The notes: generated by a model from the sequence alone, not told the origin. Shown: positions 16,607-26,169, counted from the stretch's first letter. The stretch is DNA of 64,000 nucleotides from Erythrobacter crassostreae (GCF_019204045.1 NZ_JAGSPC010000001.1:1364001-1428000); one strand, 5' to 3'. A program made the numbers and translations.

Positions 16607-17581
16607 TTACTCGGTGAGCTCACGAGGCAGCTTGAAGACCATTTTTTCGGTCGCCGCTGTAATGGTTTGCTCTTTCACATCGCGCAGTTCGCCAATCGCA
16701 TCGACCACTTCGCGCACGAGCACTTCGGGAGCGGAGGCCCCTGCGGTCAGGCCAAGAGTCTTCACGCCTTCGAGCCATGCAGCGTCAATCTCATCCGCAC
16801 GCTGGATCAACTTGGCTGGGGTGCCGAGTCTTTCGGAAACCTCGACAAGGCGAAGCGAATTGGACGAATTCGGCGCGCCGATCACGAGCACCAGATCGCA
16901 ATCTGGCGCGAGGTCTTTTACCGCAGCCTGACGATTGGAAGTCGCGTAGCAAATGTCTTCTGCTTTCGGCCCTTTGATATTGGGGAAACGCCATTCCAGC
17001 GCCGCGATCACTTCTGCGGTGTCATCCACCGACAGCGTGGTTTGCGTGAGATAGGCGAGCGGCGTGTCGCTATCAAAGGGAAGCTTGTCGACGTCTTCAA
17101 TGTTCTCAACCAGCGTCATCTGGCCCGGCTCAACCTGACCCATAGTGCCGATCACTTCGGGATGGCCTTCATGGCCGACGAAAATGATGTGACGCTTTTT
17201 CTCGATCTGGCGCTCTGCCTGACGGTGAACTTTGGACACGAGCGGGCATGTCGCGTCGAGATATATCATGTTGCGGCGCTCCGCCTCGGCAGGAACCGAT
17301 TTGGGCACGCCATGCGCGCTGAATACAACCGGCGCGTCTTCGGGAACCTCGTCCAGTTCCTCGACAAAAATCGCGCCTTTGGCTTTCAGCCCTTCGACAA
17401 CATATTTGTTGTGGACGATTTCATGGCGAACATAGACCGGCGCACCGTATCGATCGAGCGATTTCTCGACGATTTCGATGGCACGATCGACCCCTGCGCA
17501 AAAGCCGCGAGGAGCCGCGATCAGGAGGTTGAGTGGCGTGCGCTCTGTTTGAGCGTCTGATTTGTTAAAGGGCGCGTTCAT
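16607..17581 (-). CDS. ispH: 4-Hydroxy-3-methylbut-2-enyl diphosphate reductase
   Basis: Last enzyme of the MEP isoprenoid pathway (324 aa), an iron-sulfur protein producing IPP and DMAPP. The three cluster cysteines are in [13 protein letters not shown] (about residue 32), [11 protein letters not shown] (about 115) and [10 protein letters not shown] (about 212). The His residues of the active site lie in [15 protein letters not shown] and [15 protein letters not shown]. First gene of the operon with thrB and rnhA, divergent from a lipoprotein gene. Confidence 0.96.
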   Translation of the reverse strand: MNAPFNKSDAQTERTPLNLLIAAPRGFCAGVDRAIEIVEKSLDRYGAPVYVRHEIVHNKYVVEGLKAKGAIFVEELDEVPEDAPVVFSAHGVPKSVPAEAERRNMIYLDATCPLVSKVHRQAERQIEKKRHIIFVGHEGHPEVIGTMGQVEPGQMTLVENIEDVDKLPFDSDTPLAYLTQTTLSVDDTAEVIAALEWRFPNIKGPKAEDICYATSNRQAAVKDLAPDCDLVLVIGAPNSSNSLRLVEVSERLGTPAKLIQRADEIDAAWLEGVKTLGLTAGASAPEVLVREVVDAIGELRDVKEQTITAATEKMVFKLPRELTE

Positions 17582-17686
17582 ATCCCACCCTCTAGCGCTT
17601 TGCTGCGCGCGCCGCTAGGGCGAGTGCAACAGCTGCGAAGAATGTTTTGCAGCACATTGGATCGATAATTCGAGGACGTGTATTTC

Positions 17687-18337
17687 ATGGCTTTTCGCAC
17701 CCGTGTTCTTTCTGTCGCTGCACTTGCTGTAGGCTTGGCAGGGTGTGCCAGTGAAGGTGAACTGGTGGTGGATCAGGGCGTCGGCGTTACCGCCGTGCTC
17801 AGCTCTTGTCCTGCGGTCGGCATCCCTGACTATACCGGCGATGTGACGGCTTTCCGCACAGGGGGCGATGTGACGCTCGGCAATCTCGACATGACGGCAT
17901 CAATGACCAACCTGCGTTCAACCTGCAATGACACGGGCGCGAAGGTGTACAGTGAGGCGACGTTCGATGTGCTTGCCCGCCGGACCGATGTGCGCGGTGC
18001 GCGGTCAGTAACGCTGCCATTTTTCGTAACCGTTTTGCGCGGCGGCAGCGCCGTTGTGACCAAGCGTGTTGGCGAAGTCACAATCAACTTCGCTGATGGA
18101 CAAGAACGCGCCAGCGGCACCGGCAAAGCCGGATCGTTTGTCGATCGCAGTGCCGCGACATTGCCGGAGGATATTCGTGAGAAGATCACTCGGAAGAGGC
18201 GCGCCGGCGATGTAGATGCGGCGCTTGATCCGCTGACCGATCCCGAAGTGAAGGCCGCAATCGCGCGCACCCGCTTTGAAATGCTGGTGGGTTTTCAGCT
18301 AACCGAAGATCAACTAGCTTACAACGCTACGAGGTAA
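17687..18337 (+). CDS. Putative lipoprotein of unknown function
   Basis: Protein of 216 aa with a lipoprotein signal: MAFRTRVLSVAALAVGLAGC, mature N-terminal Cys at about 20. The ATG is used because GAGGA is 10 bases upstream; a GTG 3 codons earlier overlaps that site. The mature part looks like a beta-rich domain (LGNLDMTASMTNLRSTCNDTG; VTLPFFVTVLRGGSAVVTKRVGEV) with no catalytic motif. Probably exported to the periplasmic face of a membrane. Divergent from ispH; followed by argS at 129 bp. Family not recognised beyond conservation expected in sphingomonads. Confidence 0.82.
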   Translation: MAFRTRVLSVAALAVGLAGCASEGELVVDQGVGVTAVLSSCPAVGIPDYTGDVTAFRTGGDVTLGNLDMTASMTNLRSTCNDTGAKVYSEATFDVLARRTDVRGARSVTLPFFVTVLRGGSAVVTKRVGEVTINFADGQERASGTGKAGSFVDRSAATLPEDIREKITRKRRAGDVDAALDPLTDPEVKAAIARTRFEMLVGFQLTEDQLAYNATR

Positions 18338-18466
18338 TCCGCTTTCGGGCTGGCAGTCCAAACGGCGCGTAGTGCCGCAAGGGCGACCGCCCGTCCGCAG
18401 CGACGCGATCTTTGATCGCATGAGCGAGGAAATCGCGCGCCGGATGGCGTGCGGAAAACAAAGACA

Positions 18467-20215
18467 ATGACAACTAACACCACTCTTTATGCTGCTTACG
18501 CGGCCATCGTTGAAACCGCACTTTCGCAGCTTGCGAGTGAGGGCGTGCTGCCTGCCGATGCCAGCTTTGCCAATGTGACGGTTGAGCCGCCGCGCGATCC
18601 TTCGCATGGCGATCTTGCGACCAACGCCGCGATGGTATTGGCGAAACAAGCCAAAACGAACCCGCGTGCGCTGGCTGAACAGATCACGGCGAAACTCGAA
18701 GCCGTTGATTCGATCACAAGCGCGGAAATCGCCGGGCCAGGTTTCATCAACTTGCGGCTTGATCCTGCGGCGTGGCTTGATGAATTGACCGCAATTGGCC
18801 GGATGGGCGGCGACTATGGCCGTTCTACGATGGGTTCTGGCCGCACGGTCAATGTCGAGTATGTCTCAGCCAATCCGACAGGACCCATGCATATGGGGCA
18901 CTGCCGCGGCGCGGTGGTTGGCGATGCGCTTGCAAGCCTGCTCGAATTTGCCGGTCACAACGTTATTCGCGAATATTACATCAACGATGCTGGCGGTCAG
19001 GTTGATGTGCTCGCCCGCTCTGCGCATCTGCGGTACCGCGAGGCGTTGGGCGAAGATATCGGCACGATCCCCGAAGGGCTCTATCCCGGCGACTATCTGA
19101 AGCCTGTTGGCGCTTCGCTTGCGCAGGAATTTGGCGATAAGCACGCTGCCCAAGACGAAGCCGAATGGCTTCCAGTCTTCCGCGCTGAAGCCGTTGCTCG
19201 AATGATGGAAATCATCAAATCAGATTTGGCGCTGCTGGGCATCCATCACGATTTGTTTTCTTCAGAAGCCGCGCTGCATTTGGCGGGCAAGCCTGACGAA
19301 GCCGAAGCGTGGCTGCGCGAACATGATTTCGTTTATGACGGCGTGCTCGAAGCGCCAAAGGGCAAGGCACCTCCAGAGGATTGGGAGCCGGTTGAGCTGC
19401 CGCTGTTCCGCTCAACCAAATTCGGCGATGATCAGGATCGCCCGATCAAGAAATCGAACGGCGCGTGGACGTATTTCGGGGCCGATCTCGCCTATCACAT
19501 GCAGAAAGCCGCCAATGCCGACGAATTGATCGACATTTGGGGCGCGGACCATGCTGGCACAGTAAAACGGATCAAGGCCGCCGTCGCCGCTCTGTCCGAG
19601 GGGCAGGGCAAACCGATGCCGTTCGATGTGAAGCTGGTTCAAATGGTTGCGCTGATGCGGGACGGTGAGCCGATCAAAATGTCCAAACGTTCGGGCAATT
19701 TCATCACGATCGCCGATATGATTGAAGAAGTGGGCAAGGATGTGGTGCGTTTCACCATGCTGACCCGCAAACCCGAAGCGCAAATGGAGTTCGACTTCGC
19801 CAAAGTGGTCGAGGCTTCGAAGGACAATCCGGTGTTCTATGTGCAATATGCGCATGCCCGGATCCGTTCGACTTTGCGTAAAGCGGCCGAGGCCGGATTT
19901 GCGCCCTCAGGCGATGCCCTTGCGCAGCTTGGCGATGAGGAAATCGCGCTTATCCGCAATGCGGCGCAGTTTCCGCGCATTATCGAAGCCGCGACAAAAG
20001 CCAGAGAGGCGCACCGCGTCGCGTTCTATCTTTACGATCTGGCTGCCGATCTGCACGCATTCTGGAACCTGGGTAACGATAATCCGCAAAAGCGGTTCAT
20101 CGTGGAACAGGACAAGGGTTTGTCGCAGGCGCGGCTTTTCCTTGCGCAATCAATCGGGCAAGTGATCAAAAATGGCCTCGCTGTGCTAGGGGTTGAGGCA
20201 GTCGAGTCTATGTAA
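18467..20215 (+). CDS. argS: Arginyl-tRNA synthetase
   Basis: Class I aminoacyl-tRNA synthetase charging tRNA-Arg (582 aa, usual size). The HIGH motif is present as PTGPMHMGHCRGAVVGDAL (about residue 130) and the KMSKS-like motif as PIKMSKRSGNFIT (about residue 400). The N-terminal tRNA-contact domain (NVTVEPPRDPSHGDLATNAAMVLAK) and C-terminal DALR anticodon domain are both complete. The ATG was chosen over a GTG six codons earlier because of the MTTNTTLYAAY start of the domain. First of a long codirectional run with SPOR, nagZ, scpAB and tatABC. Confidence 0.96.
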   Translation: MTTNTTLYAAYAAIVETALSQLASEGVLPADASFANVTVEPPRDPSHGDLATNAAMVLAKQAKTNPRALAEQITAKLEAVDSITSAEIAGPGFINLRLDPAAWLDELTAIGRMGGDYGRSTMGSGRTVNVEYVSANPTGPMHMGHCRGAVVGDALASLLEFAGHNVIREYYINDAGGQVDVLARSAHLRYREALGEDIGTIPEGLYPGDYLKPVGASLAQEFGDKHAAQDEAEWLPVFRAEAVARMMEIIKSDLALLGIHHDLFSSEAALHLAGKPDEAEAWLREHDFVYDGVLEAPKGKAPPEDWEPVELPLFRSTKFGDDQDRPIKKSNGAWTYFGADLAYHMQKAANADELIDIWGADHAGTVKRIKAAVAALSEGQGKPMPFDVKLVQMVALMRDGEPIKMSKRSGNFITIADMIEEVGKDVVRFTMLTRKPEAQMEFDFAKVVEASKDNPVFYVQYAHARIRSTLRKAAEAGFAPSGDALAQLGDEEIALIRNAAQFPRIIEAATKAREAHRVAFYLYDLAADLHAFWNLGNDNPQKRFIVEQDKGLSQARLFLAQSIGQVIKNGLAVLGVEAVESM

Positions 20216-20263
20216 CCAGCCTAACGCGGTGCGTGCGTGGTTGGATGTAAGGGGTGATGATCC

Positions 20264-21004
20264 GTGGTTATGGAACCTGAATTTGGTGAAGCTGAAGGCA
20301 CCGCAGACGCGGGCGATGAGCTTGATCTGTCGGAATCCGACAGTCTCCCATGGCTTGAAGCTGACGAAGAAGACGATGAAGGCGGCCTCGATATGGCGCA
20401 GATCATCGGCTTTGGCGCGGTGCTCATTGCGCTCTTATTAGGCATTGTGGGCGCAATCTATCTGATTTCGAACAGCGCACGTGATGATGCGCCGATTGCC
20501 GATGGCAGCACGATAGAAGCTCCTGAAGGACCGATCAAAGAGCGTCCTGACGATCCCCAAGGCAAAGAATTCGCTGGGACAGGCAATGTTGCACCGGCAG
20601 TTGGCGAAGGTCAGACCCGAGAAAGCCAGATCGGTAGCGGCAATGCCAATGCCGGTGGTGATTCCGCAAACGGCGACGCCGCCAATGGCGGTGCAGCGTC
20701 CAGTGGTTCTAACGCTGCTGCGGCGTCTTCAGGCGACGGAGCCGGTTCGGCCTCCGGTTCGTCCACATCCGGCGTCGGCGTTCAACTCGCGGCTTACAGT
20801 TCACGCGCGCGCGCCGAGCAGGGATGGTCTCAGCTGGTTCGCCAGACAGATGCGCTTTCGGGTGTGCGGTACCGCGTCGTCGAAGGTGTCGTGGATAGCG
20901 GCACCGTCTACCGGCTTCAGGCAGTAGCAAGCGACCGCGCAGCCGCCGATGCGCTATGCCGGGCGATCAAAGCTGATGGACTGGACTGCGCCGTAAAATC
21001 GTGA
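20264..21004 (+). CDS. SPOR-domain membrane protein
   Basis: Bitopic inner-membrane protein (246 aa) with an acidic cytoplasmic tail (residues 1-44), one TM (IIGFGAVLIALLLGIVGAIYLIS, about 46-68), a Gly/Ser/Ala/Asn-rich periplasmic linker, and a C-terminal SPOR domain (VGVQLAAYSSRARAEQGWSQL to the end). SPOR domains bind denuded septal peptidoglycan, so a division or cell-wall role is likely. The GTG start is supported by AAGGGG about 9 bases upstream; an ATG two codons later is possible. The next gene, nagZ, also acts in cell-wall turnover. Confidence 0.88.
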   Translation: MVMEPEFGEAEGTADAGDELDLSESDSLPWLEADEEDDEGGLDMAQIIGFGAVLIALLLGIVGAIYLISNSARDDAPIADGSTIEAPEGPIKERPDDPQGKEFAGTGNVAPAVGEGQTRESQIGSGNANAGGDSANGDAANGGAASSGSNAAAASSGDGAGSASGSSTSGVGVQLAAYSSRARAEQGWSQLVRQTDALSGVRYRVVEGVVDSGTVYRLQAVASDRAAADALCRAIKADGLDCAVKS

Positions 21005-21120
21005 GGTTTGCGGCCCAATGCGGCTGCAAAACACAACCTGTCGTCCCCATGGGCCGTTTTCCCCCACAATAGGTGGTGAACGCGCTTGCCTGACTGTGCC
21101 TCTGCTGTAACATTTTGGGC

Positions 21121-22143
21121 ATGATTCCAGCGATCTTTGGATGTTCCGGCCACACATTGACGGCTGATGAGCGCGCTTTCTTCCGTGATGCAGATCCGGC
21201 GGGTTACATTCTGTTTGGCCGCAATTGCGAAACGCCGGAACAACTGCGCGCACTGACCGATGAATTGCGGGCGCTGCATGGACGGGAGCGTCTGCTGATC
21301 TCAATCGATCAGGAAGGCGGCAGGGTTGCGCGCCTGCGCCCGCCGCATTGGTCTGCTTATCCAGCTGGTGAAGCCTTCGACAAACTCTACGCCTTTGCTC
21401 CGGCCAGCGCGATCGAAGCGGCGCGGGCAAATGCGCACGCCATGGGTCTTGAGCTTTCGGCGATGGGCATCACGGTTGATTACCATCCTCCGCTCGATGT
21501 GCGTCAGAAAGGCGCGCATGATGTGATCGGCGACCGTTCGCTTGGCCATGATCCCATGCAAGTTGCAGCGATTGGGCGCGCGCTTATCGAAGGGCTGGCG
21601 TCGGGCGGTGTCACCGGGTGCATCAAACATATGCCCGGCCACGGTCGCAGCATGGTCGATACGCATAAAGAGATGCCGACAGTGCATGCGAACGCAGAGG
21701 AACTGGAAACAGACCTCGCACCGTTCCGCGCGCTCAACTCCGCGTTGATCGGGATGACGGGCCATCTCGTCTTCCCTGCATGGGACGCGGACAATCCAGC
21801 GACTCTTTCGGAAACCGTGATTTGTGACATCATCCGGGGCGAGATCGGTTTCGACGGTCTGCTGCTGACCGATGACATCGATATGGAGGCGCTTGACGGC
21901 ACCATTCCAGAGCGTTCGGCGCGTGCTCATGCTGCGGGTTGCGATATCATCCTCAATTGCTGGGCAAAAATGCACGACATGCAGGGCATCTGTGAGGCAC
22001 TGCCGAATATGTCTGATGATATTGCGCAACGCCTTCATCGCGCTCTCGAAGGGACACGGGTCGCTTCTGCAATCGCTGACGAACAAGCTGAACTGCTTGC
22101 CAAGCGTGACGCTTTGCTGGCCCTGCAAGAGGAGGCCGCATGA
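21121..22143 (+). CDS. nagZ: Beta-N-acetylhexosaminidase NagZ
   Basis: Cytoplasmic GH3 glucosaminidase (340 aa) that removes GlcNAc from muropeptides during cell-wall recycling. Clear signature: CIKHMPGHGRSMVDTHKEMP, the mobile loop with the His/Asp dyad, and the nucleophile Asp in LLLTDDIDMEAL. RLLISIDQEGGRVARL is the substrate loop. ATG chosen over a TTG two codons upstream. The gene ends inside the scpA start (ATGA overlap), so it is translationally coupled to scpA. Confidence 0.95.
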   Translation: MIPAIFGCSGHTLTADERAFFRDADPAGYILFGRNCETPEQLRALTDELRALHGRERLLISIDQEGGRVARLRPPHWSAYPAGEAFDKLYAFAPASAIEAARANAHAMGLELSAMGITVDYHPPLDVRQKGAHDVIGDRSLGHDPMQVAAIGRALIEGLASGGVTGCIKHMPGHGRSMVDTHKEMPTVHANAEELETDLAPFRALNSALIGMTGHLVFPAWDADNPATLSETVICDIIRGEIGFDGLLLTDDIDMEALDGTIPERSARAHAAGCDIILNCWAKMHDMQGICEALPNMSDDIAQRLHRALEGTRVASAIADEQAELLAKRDALLALQEEAA

Positions 22144-23051
22144 GCGAGACCGACCAGCAGGGAAACGAGGTCAAAGCCGATATTGCGGCAAAGGCAGAAC
22201 CGGCACAGGGCGGCTTTATGCTGACCGGCGGCGCGCTGGGCGCTTCTGAACCGACCACAGATATGAATGCTGCTTGGCCGCAGGATGAAGCCGCGAAGCA
22301 AGGCGCGAAAGCAGGCGACAAGGCGCTCTACTTGGAGCTGGACGGATGGGAAGGCCCGCTCGATCTGCTGCTCGATCTAGCCCGCCGTCAAAAGGTTGAT
22401 TTGCGCCAGATTTCGGTTCTCTCGCTGGTGGATCAATATATCAGTTATATCGAGCGCGCGGAGGAGATGCGGCTGGAACTGGCCGCCGATTATCTCGTGA
22501 TGGCGGCTTGGTTGGCTTACCTCAAATCCGCGCTGCTTCTGCCCAAGGAGGAACAGGAAGACCCGAGCCCCGAAGAGCTGGCGCTGCGTCTGCAATTGCG
22601 GCTCGCCCGGCTTGGCGCGATGCGCGAAGCGGCCGGGCGTCTGATGGGACGCGACCGTATCGGACGCGACATTTTCCTACGCGGCGCTCCCGAAGGTCTG
22701 CGGATTGACCGCAAGAGAATGTGGAAGAGCGATGCCTATTCGCTGATCCAGGCATATGGGCAGGTGAAGGCCCGTACTTCTCCGCGTATTTATCACGTCG
22801 CAGACCGTCCCGTTATGACGCTGGACAGCGCGCTGGACCGTGTTTCAGCGATGCTGGGCGTGACGTTGGAATGGATGGAAATCCGCGACTTTCTCCCCGC
22901 ACATGCCAATGCGGAATTGCGCAAATCGGCACTCGCTTCCAGCTTTGTCGCGGCGCTTGAACTGGCGCGGACGGGCAAAGCAGAGCTGGCGCAGGATGAG
23001 GCATTTTCACCGCTCCGCATTCGGCGGTTGAAGCAGGGGGCGGCTGCGTGA
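22140..23051 (+). CDS. scpA: Segregation and condensation protein ScpA
   Basis: Kleisin subunit of the SMC-ScpAB condensin (303 aa). The N-terminal ~60 residues are a variable extension; the kleisin core starts at LELDGWEGPLDLLLDLARRQKVDLRQISVLSLVDQYI (the SMC-neck binding helices) and the C-terminal winged helix ends near ALELARTGKAELAQDEAFSPLRIRR. It overlaps nagZ upstream and scpB downstream by 4 bp each. Its partner scpB follows; the smc gene is not in the window. Confidence 0.95.
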   Translation: MSETDQQGNEVKADIAAKAEPAQGGFMLTGGALGASEPTTDMNAAWPQDEAAKQGAKAGDKALYLELDGWEGPLDLLLDLARRQKVDLRQISVLSLVDQYISYIERAEEMRLELAADYLVMAAWLAYLKSALLLPKEEQEDPSPEELALRLQLRLARLGAMREAAGRLMGRDRIGRDIFLRGAPEGLRIDRKRMWKSDAYSLIQAYGQVKARTSPRIYHVADRPVMTLDSALDRVSAMLGVTLEWMEIRDFLPAHANAELRKSALASSFVAALELARTGKAELAQDEAFSPLRIRRLKQGAAA

Positions 23052-23752
23052 GCGATGAAATTCGCGAAGACTGCGTCCCTAGCGACGATGTGGCGTCAGA
23101 TAGTGCTGCGCCCGTTATGGCGGCGGACGAGATTGAGCGCGCGCTGGAGGCAACTCTGTTTGCCTCCGAAGAACCGATGAGCGTGGATGCCTTGGCAAAA
23201 CATCTGGGCGGGCTTGCAAACGGCGATGTGCGAGACGGGCTAAAGTCCCTGGCTGCGCAATATGAAAAGCGCGGTGTCCATCTGGTCGAGCGCGGCAAGC
23301 GCTGGCATTTTGAAACGGCGGCTGACCTTGCGCATCTACTCCGGCGTGAACGCGAACAGGTTCGCCGATTGAGCCGCGCCGCGACCGAAGTCTTGTCGAT
23401 TATCGCCTATCATGAGCCGGTCAGCCGCGCAGAGATCGAGTCGATCCGCGGCGTTCAGACGAGTGCAGGCACTCTTGATGTGCTGATGGAGGCCGGTTGG
23501 ATCAAAATGGCCGGCCGACGTGAAGTGCCTGGGCGTCCCGTAATTTACGCCACGACACTCGAATTCCTTGATCATTTCGGCCTCGAATCGCGCCGCGACC
23601 TGCCGGGAATGGATGAATTGCGGGCCGCTGGCTTGCTCGATCCGGTGGATGATGCGCTTGAGGAGGCGATGGATAGCGCTGGCAGCAGTGACCCAACTGG
23701 TGATCATGGTGATGATCAAGAGCCTGAAGAAGCGGGGGAGGAAGACATCTAA
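23048..23752 (+). CDS. scpB: Segregation and condensation protein ScpB
   Basis: Winged-helix kleisin-interacting partner of ScpA (234 aa), part of the SMC condensin that compacts and resolves the chromosome. Starts with GTG inside the scpA stop (GTGA). The two winged helices are visible: IERALEATLFASEEPMSVDALAKHLGG and LSRAATEVLSIIAYHEPVSRAEIESIRGVQTSAGTLDVLMEAGWIK. The C-terminal ~45 residues are acidic and probably disordered. Confidence 0.95.
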   Translation: MSDEIREDCVPSDDVASDSAAPVMAADEIERALEATLFASEEPMSVDALAKHLGGLANGDVRDGLKSLAAQYEKRGVHLVERGKRWHFETAADLAHLLRREREQVRRLSRAATEVLSIIAYHEPVSRAEIESIRGVQTSAGTLDVLMEAGWIKMAGRREVPGRPVIYATTLEFLDHFGLESRRDLPGMDELRAAGLLDPVDDALEEAMDSAGSSDPTGDHGDDQEPEEAGEEDI

Positions 23753-23855
23753 GGCGGCTGATTGCGGCTTCTTTTTGCTGGAAATGCCGGGATGACTGGC
23801 GCAGCGGGCCGTTCGCCCCTATATTGATACGGTAATTTCAAGAGAGAGACACCTC

Positions 23856-24089
23856 ATGGGTATTGGCTGGCCGCAGCTCCTGATTATCGCGCTTGTCATC
23901 CTCGTTCTGTTCGGACGGGGCCGGATCGCTGATATGATGGGCGATTTCGGTAAGGGCATTTCAAGCTTCAAGAAGGGCATGAACGAGGAAGTTGACGACA
24001 AACCCTCCTCTAAAGGTCAGATCGAAGCGCCTGCAAAAGACCCCGCCACCGACACCAAAGCGAGCGAAAAAAGCGATTCGCCCAGCTGA
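23856..24089 (+). CDS. tatA: Sec-independent translocase TatA
   Basis: Small pore-forming subunit of the Tat protein export system (77 aa). N-terminal TM (WPQLLIIALVILVLFG) followed by the FGRGRI hinge, an amphipathic helix (ADMMGDFGKGISSFKKGMNEE) and a Lys/Asp/Ser-rich tail. GAGAGAG precedes the ATG. First of the tatABC cluster. Confidence 0.95.
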   Translation: MGIGWPQLLIIALVILVLFGRGRIADMMGDFGKGISSFKKGMNEEVDDKPSSKGQIEAPAKDPATDTKASEKSDSPS

Positions 24090-24146
24090 TTGAACTCCCC
24101 CGTGCGCTTCGTCAGAAAGCGAGGCCCGCGCGGATAGAGGTAAGCA

Positions 24147-24566
24147 ATGTTCGATATCGGCGCCGTTGAACTTCTGGTTATTGTGATTGTCGCGATCCTT
24201 GTGATCGGGCCAAGCGAGATGCCGCGCGCCATGCGCACTGCAGGCCGTTGGATCGGTCAGGTGCGCAAAGTCTCCGCCCATTTCCGCACAGGCATCGATA
24301 CGATGGTGCGAGAGGCGGAACTGGAAGATATGGAAAAGAAGTGGAAGGCGCAGAACGAGTCGATCATGAAGCGTTCCGCTGAAAAGGCTGAGCACGAAGT
24401 CGGCGAGCCAGTTATGACAGGCCCGCCGCCCATCGCGGATGATGGCGGTTCCGATCCCATGGCTGACGATCCGCCTCCATCCGCACCTGCGCCGGCGGCC
24501 GCCCCGTCTGATGATAACACCGCGCCCGAGCTGCCGCTCGATCCCGCAAAGTCACCGAAGGACTAG
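24147..24566 (+). CDS. tatB: Sec-independent translocase TatB
   Basis: Receptor-complex subunit of the Tat system (139 aa). MFDIGAVELLVIVIVAILVIGPSEMPRAMR is the diagnostic N-terminal TM with the conserved Glu and GP hinge, followed by an amphipathic helix (WIGQVRKVSAHFRTGIDTMVREAELEDMEKKW) and a Pro/Ala/Asp-rich tail. It lies between tatA and tatC with a 9-bp gap to tatC. Confidence 0.95.
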   Translation: MFDIGAVELLVIVIVAILVIGPSEMPRAMRTAGRWIGQVRKVSAHFRTGIDTMVREAELEDMEKKWKAQNESIMKRSAEKAEHEVGEPVMTGPPPIADDGGSDPMADDPPPSAPAPAAAPSDDNTAPELPLDPAKSPKD

Positions 24567-24575
24567 ACGCGGGCC

Positions 24576-25397
24576 ATGGCATTCGAAGTCAAAGATATTG
24601 ACGAGACCCGCGCGCCGCTGCTCGATCACCTGATCGAACTTCGCTCACGACTCGTGCGCTGTGTTCTGGCGCTTGCCTTGGCTTTCGGCGTTTGTCTCTA
24701 CTTTGCCGATCCGATTCTCGGCTTTCTGGTTCAGCCGCTGAAAGACGCTTTTCCCGATGGGGAGGGGCAGTTGATCTTCACAAAGCTGCCGGAACTGTTC
24801 TTTGTTGATTTGAAAGTCGGCCTCTTCGCAGGCTTTATGATCAGCTTTCCGATTATCGCGAATCAGCTTTGGGCGTTTATCGCGCCGGGCCTGTATGCAC
24901 GCGAGAAGAAGGCGTTTCTGCCATTCCTGATTGCGACGCCGGTGCTGTTTATTGGCGGCGCATCGCTCGCCTATTTCGTGGTGATGCCGACGGCGTTTCG
25001 CTGGTTTCTGGGGTTTGGCGGCGATGCTGGCGGTCTTACGGTTGAGGCTTTGCCTGCAGCTGGTGAGTATCTGAACCTTGTGATGCAGTTCATCCTCGCG
25101 TTTGGATTGACGTTCCTGTTGCCCGTCTTGCTGATGCTCTTGCACCGGGCAGGCATTGTTACGAGAGCCCAGCTTGCCGGAGCGCGTCGTTATGTGATCG
25201 TCGGCGTGGTGGCTTTGGCGGCGATTGTTACGCCGCCCGACCCTGGTTCGCAGATCATCCTTGCTCTGCCACTATTGCTGCTATTCGAAGGGTCGCTGAT
25301 CCTGATGCGCTTTCAGGAAGGCGCTGTGGCCCGCGATGCTGAGGCTGCGGCCGACGCAGAGGAAGCCGATAGTCCAGCCGAGACTTCGGCAGACTGA
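24576..25397 (+). CDS. tatC: Sec-independent translocase TatC
   Basis: Six-TM receptor for twin-arginine signal peptides (273 aa). Conserved start LLDHLIELRSRLVRCVLALALAF, followed by the cytoplasmic-loop block FFVDLKVGLFAGFMISFPIIANQLWAFIAPGLY with its Glu/Lys-rich continuation AREKKAF. The remaining TMs are intact, ending with an acidic Ala-rich tail. Completes tatABC and ends the long argS-to-tatC run. Confidence 0.95.
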   Translation: MAFEVKDIDETRAPLLDHLIELRSRLVRCVLALALAFGVCLYFADPILGFLVQPLKDAFPDGEGQLIFTKLPELFFVDLKVGLFAGFMISFPIIANQLWAFIAPGLYAREKKAFLPFLIATPVLFIGGASLAYFVVMPTAFRWFLGFGGDAGGLTVEALPAAGEYLNLVMQFILAFGLTFLLPVLLMLLHRAGIVTRAQLAGARRYVIVGVVALAAIVTPPDPGSQIILALPLLLLFEGSLILMRFQEGAVARDAEAAADAEEADSPAETSAD

Positions 25398-25527
25398 TCC
25401 GGTTCAGAAGGCCGCGACCCTGCCCTCCTATATTTAGCCATTCCCGAATGCAGACGGCTTCACGCAGGATAAAGCGCCAAACCTTGGCCGTGATCATTCC
25501 GAAATAGCGTGAGTATCTATCGCAGAC

Positions 25528-25556
25528 AAAAAAAGGGGCCCGCGAACGGACCCCTT
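25528..25556 (-). terminator. Terminator of the small secreted protein gene
   Basis: AAGGGGCCC pairs with GGACCCCTT (one G-U pair in the minus-strand RNA) around a 6-base loop, followed on the minus strand by seven T residues. It lies about 25 bp beyond the stop of the 74-residue gene and insulates it from tatC. Confidence 0.85.
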
Positions 25557-25579
25557 CAAAATTCGTTTGTTCAGCCGTA

Positions 25580-25804
25580 TTATGGGCTGGTTGGAAGGTC
25601 TTCACCATCATCGCTAGCGATGACAATGATACCAGCAATCACAGCTGCTGCTGCGAGAAGAGCGATAAGAATACCGTTCTCACCTGATAGCTCGCTCTCT
25701 CCTTCGACCGGTGCAGAAGCGCGGTCAAAAGCAGCTTCAGCGATAGCAGGCGATGCAGCGAGAGATACTGCGGCAGTTGCCAGTGCGAGATTACGGAATT
25801 TCAT
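25580..25804 (-). CDS. Small exported protein with C-terminal membrane segment
   Basis: Hypothetical protein of 74 aa. A cleavable-looking signal peptide (MKFRNLALATAAVSLAASPAIA) is followed by a short RASAPVEGESEL linker, a second TM (GILIALLAAAAVIAGIIVIA) and an acidic DDGEDLPTSP tail. RBS AGGAGA 6-8 bases before the ATG. It is monocistronic with its own strong terminator. The RASAPxEGESEL-TM-acidic tail layout is one I associate with small sphingomonad proteins that are often multicopy, but no function is known. Confidence 0.8.
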   Translation of the reverse strand: MKFRNLALATAAVSLAASPAIAEAAFDRASAPVEGESELSGENGILIALLAAAAVIAGIIVIASDDGEDLPTSP

Positions 25805-26169
25805 CGAATCGTCTCCTAATTGAGCTCTTAGTTAATTTCGTTCAGGTGCTTACTACTCAAACGGTCCTGCTGTGACAAGTCTTAATTTGTATCATCCTGT
25901 CATCGGCGGGGTCAAAAGAATAGTTTGCATTCAACATCTTACACGGTTCGTCGCGCAGATCGGTCGGGTTGTCTCAGCCCTCAGGCTCACATTCTTCTCG
26001 CAGTTGCACAATTGCAACTTTGGGCTTCGGTGCGTCTTTAAGCATGATTCGCGCCCTACAACCTCTGAGCGCTCGTGGGCCTATTGCCGGGTGTTGGTGA
26101 CTGAAATATGAATGCGCGACGTAAATCAACGCTCTAGGGATGATTACGTATGCAACACGACCGCTGAGT
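25805..26169. other. 365-bp non-coding region
   Basis: Lies between the amidohydrolase stop and the small secreted protein gene, both on the minus strand, so it must hold the promoter of the latter. It is less GC-rich than its surroundings. Short open frames exist on both strands but have no ribosome site or protein-like composition. The one structured element seen is an 18-bp dyad at 26002-26019, listed separately. Confidence 0.6.
26002..26019. promoter_or_regulatory. 18-bp dyad AGTTGCACAATTGCAACT
   Basis: A perfect 7-bp inverted repeat with a 4-bp centre, containing TGCA-N4-TGCA. The spacing and TGCA cores are those of the 18-bp tra boxes bound by LuxR-type proteins such as TraR, but the outer bases differ. 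It lies about 200 bp upstream of the small exported protein. Could equally be an RNA hairpin; no regulator is nearby. Confidence 0.3.
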
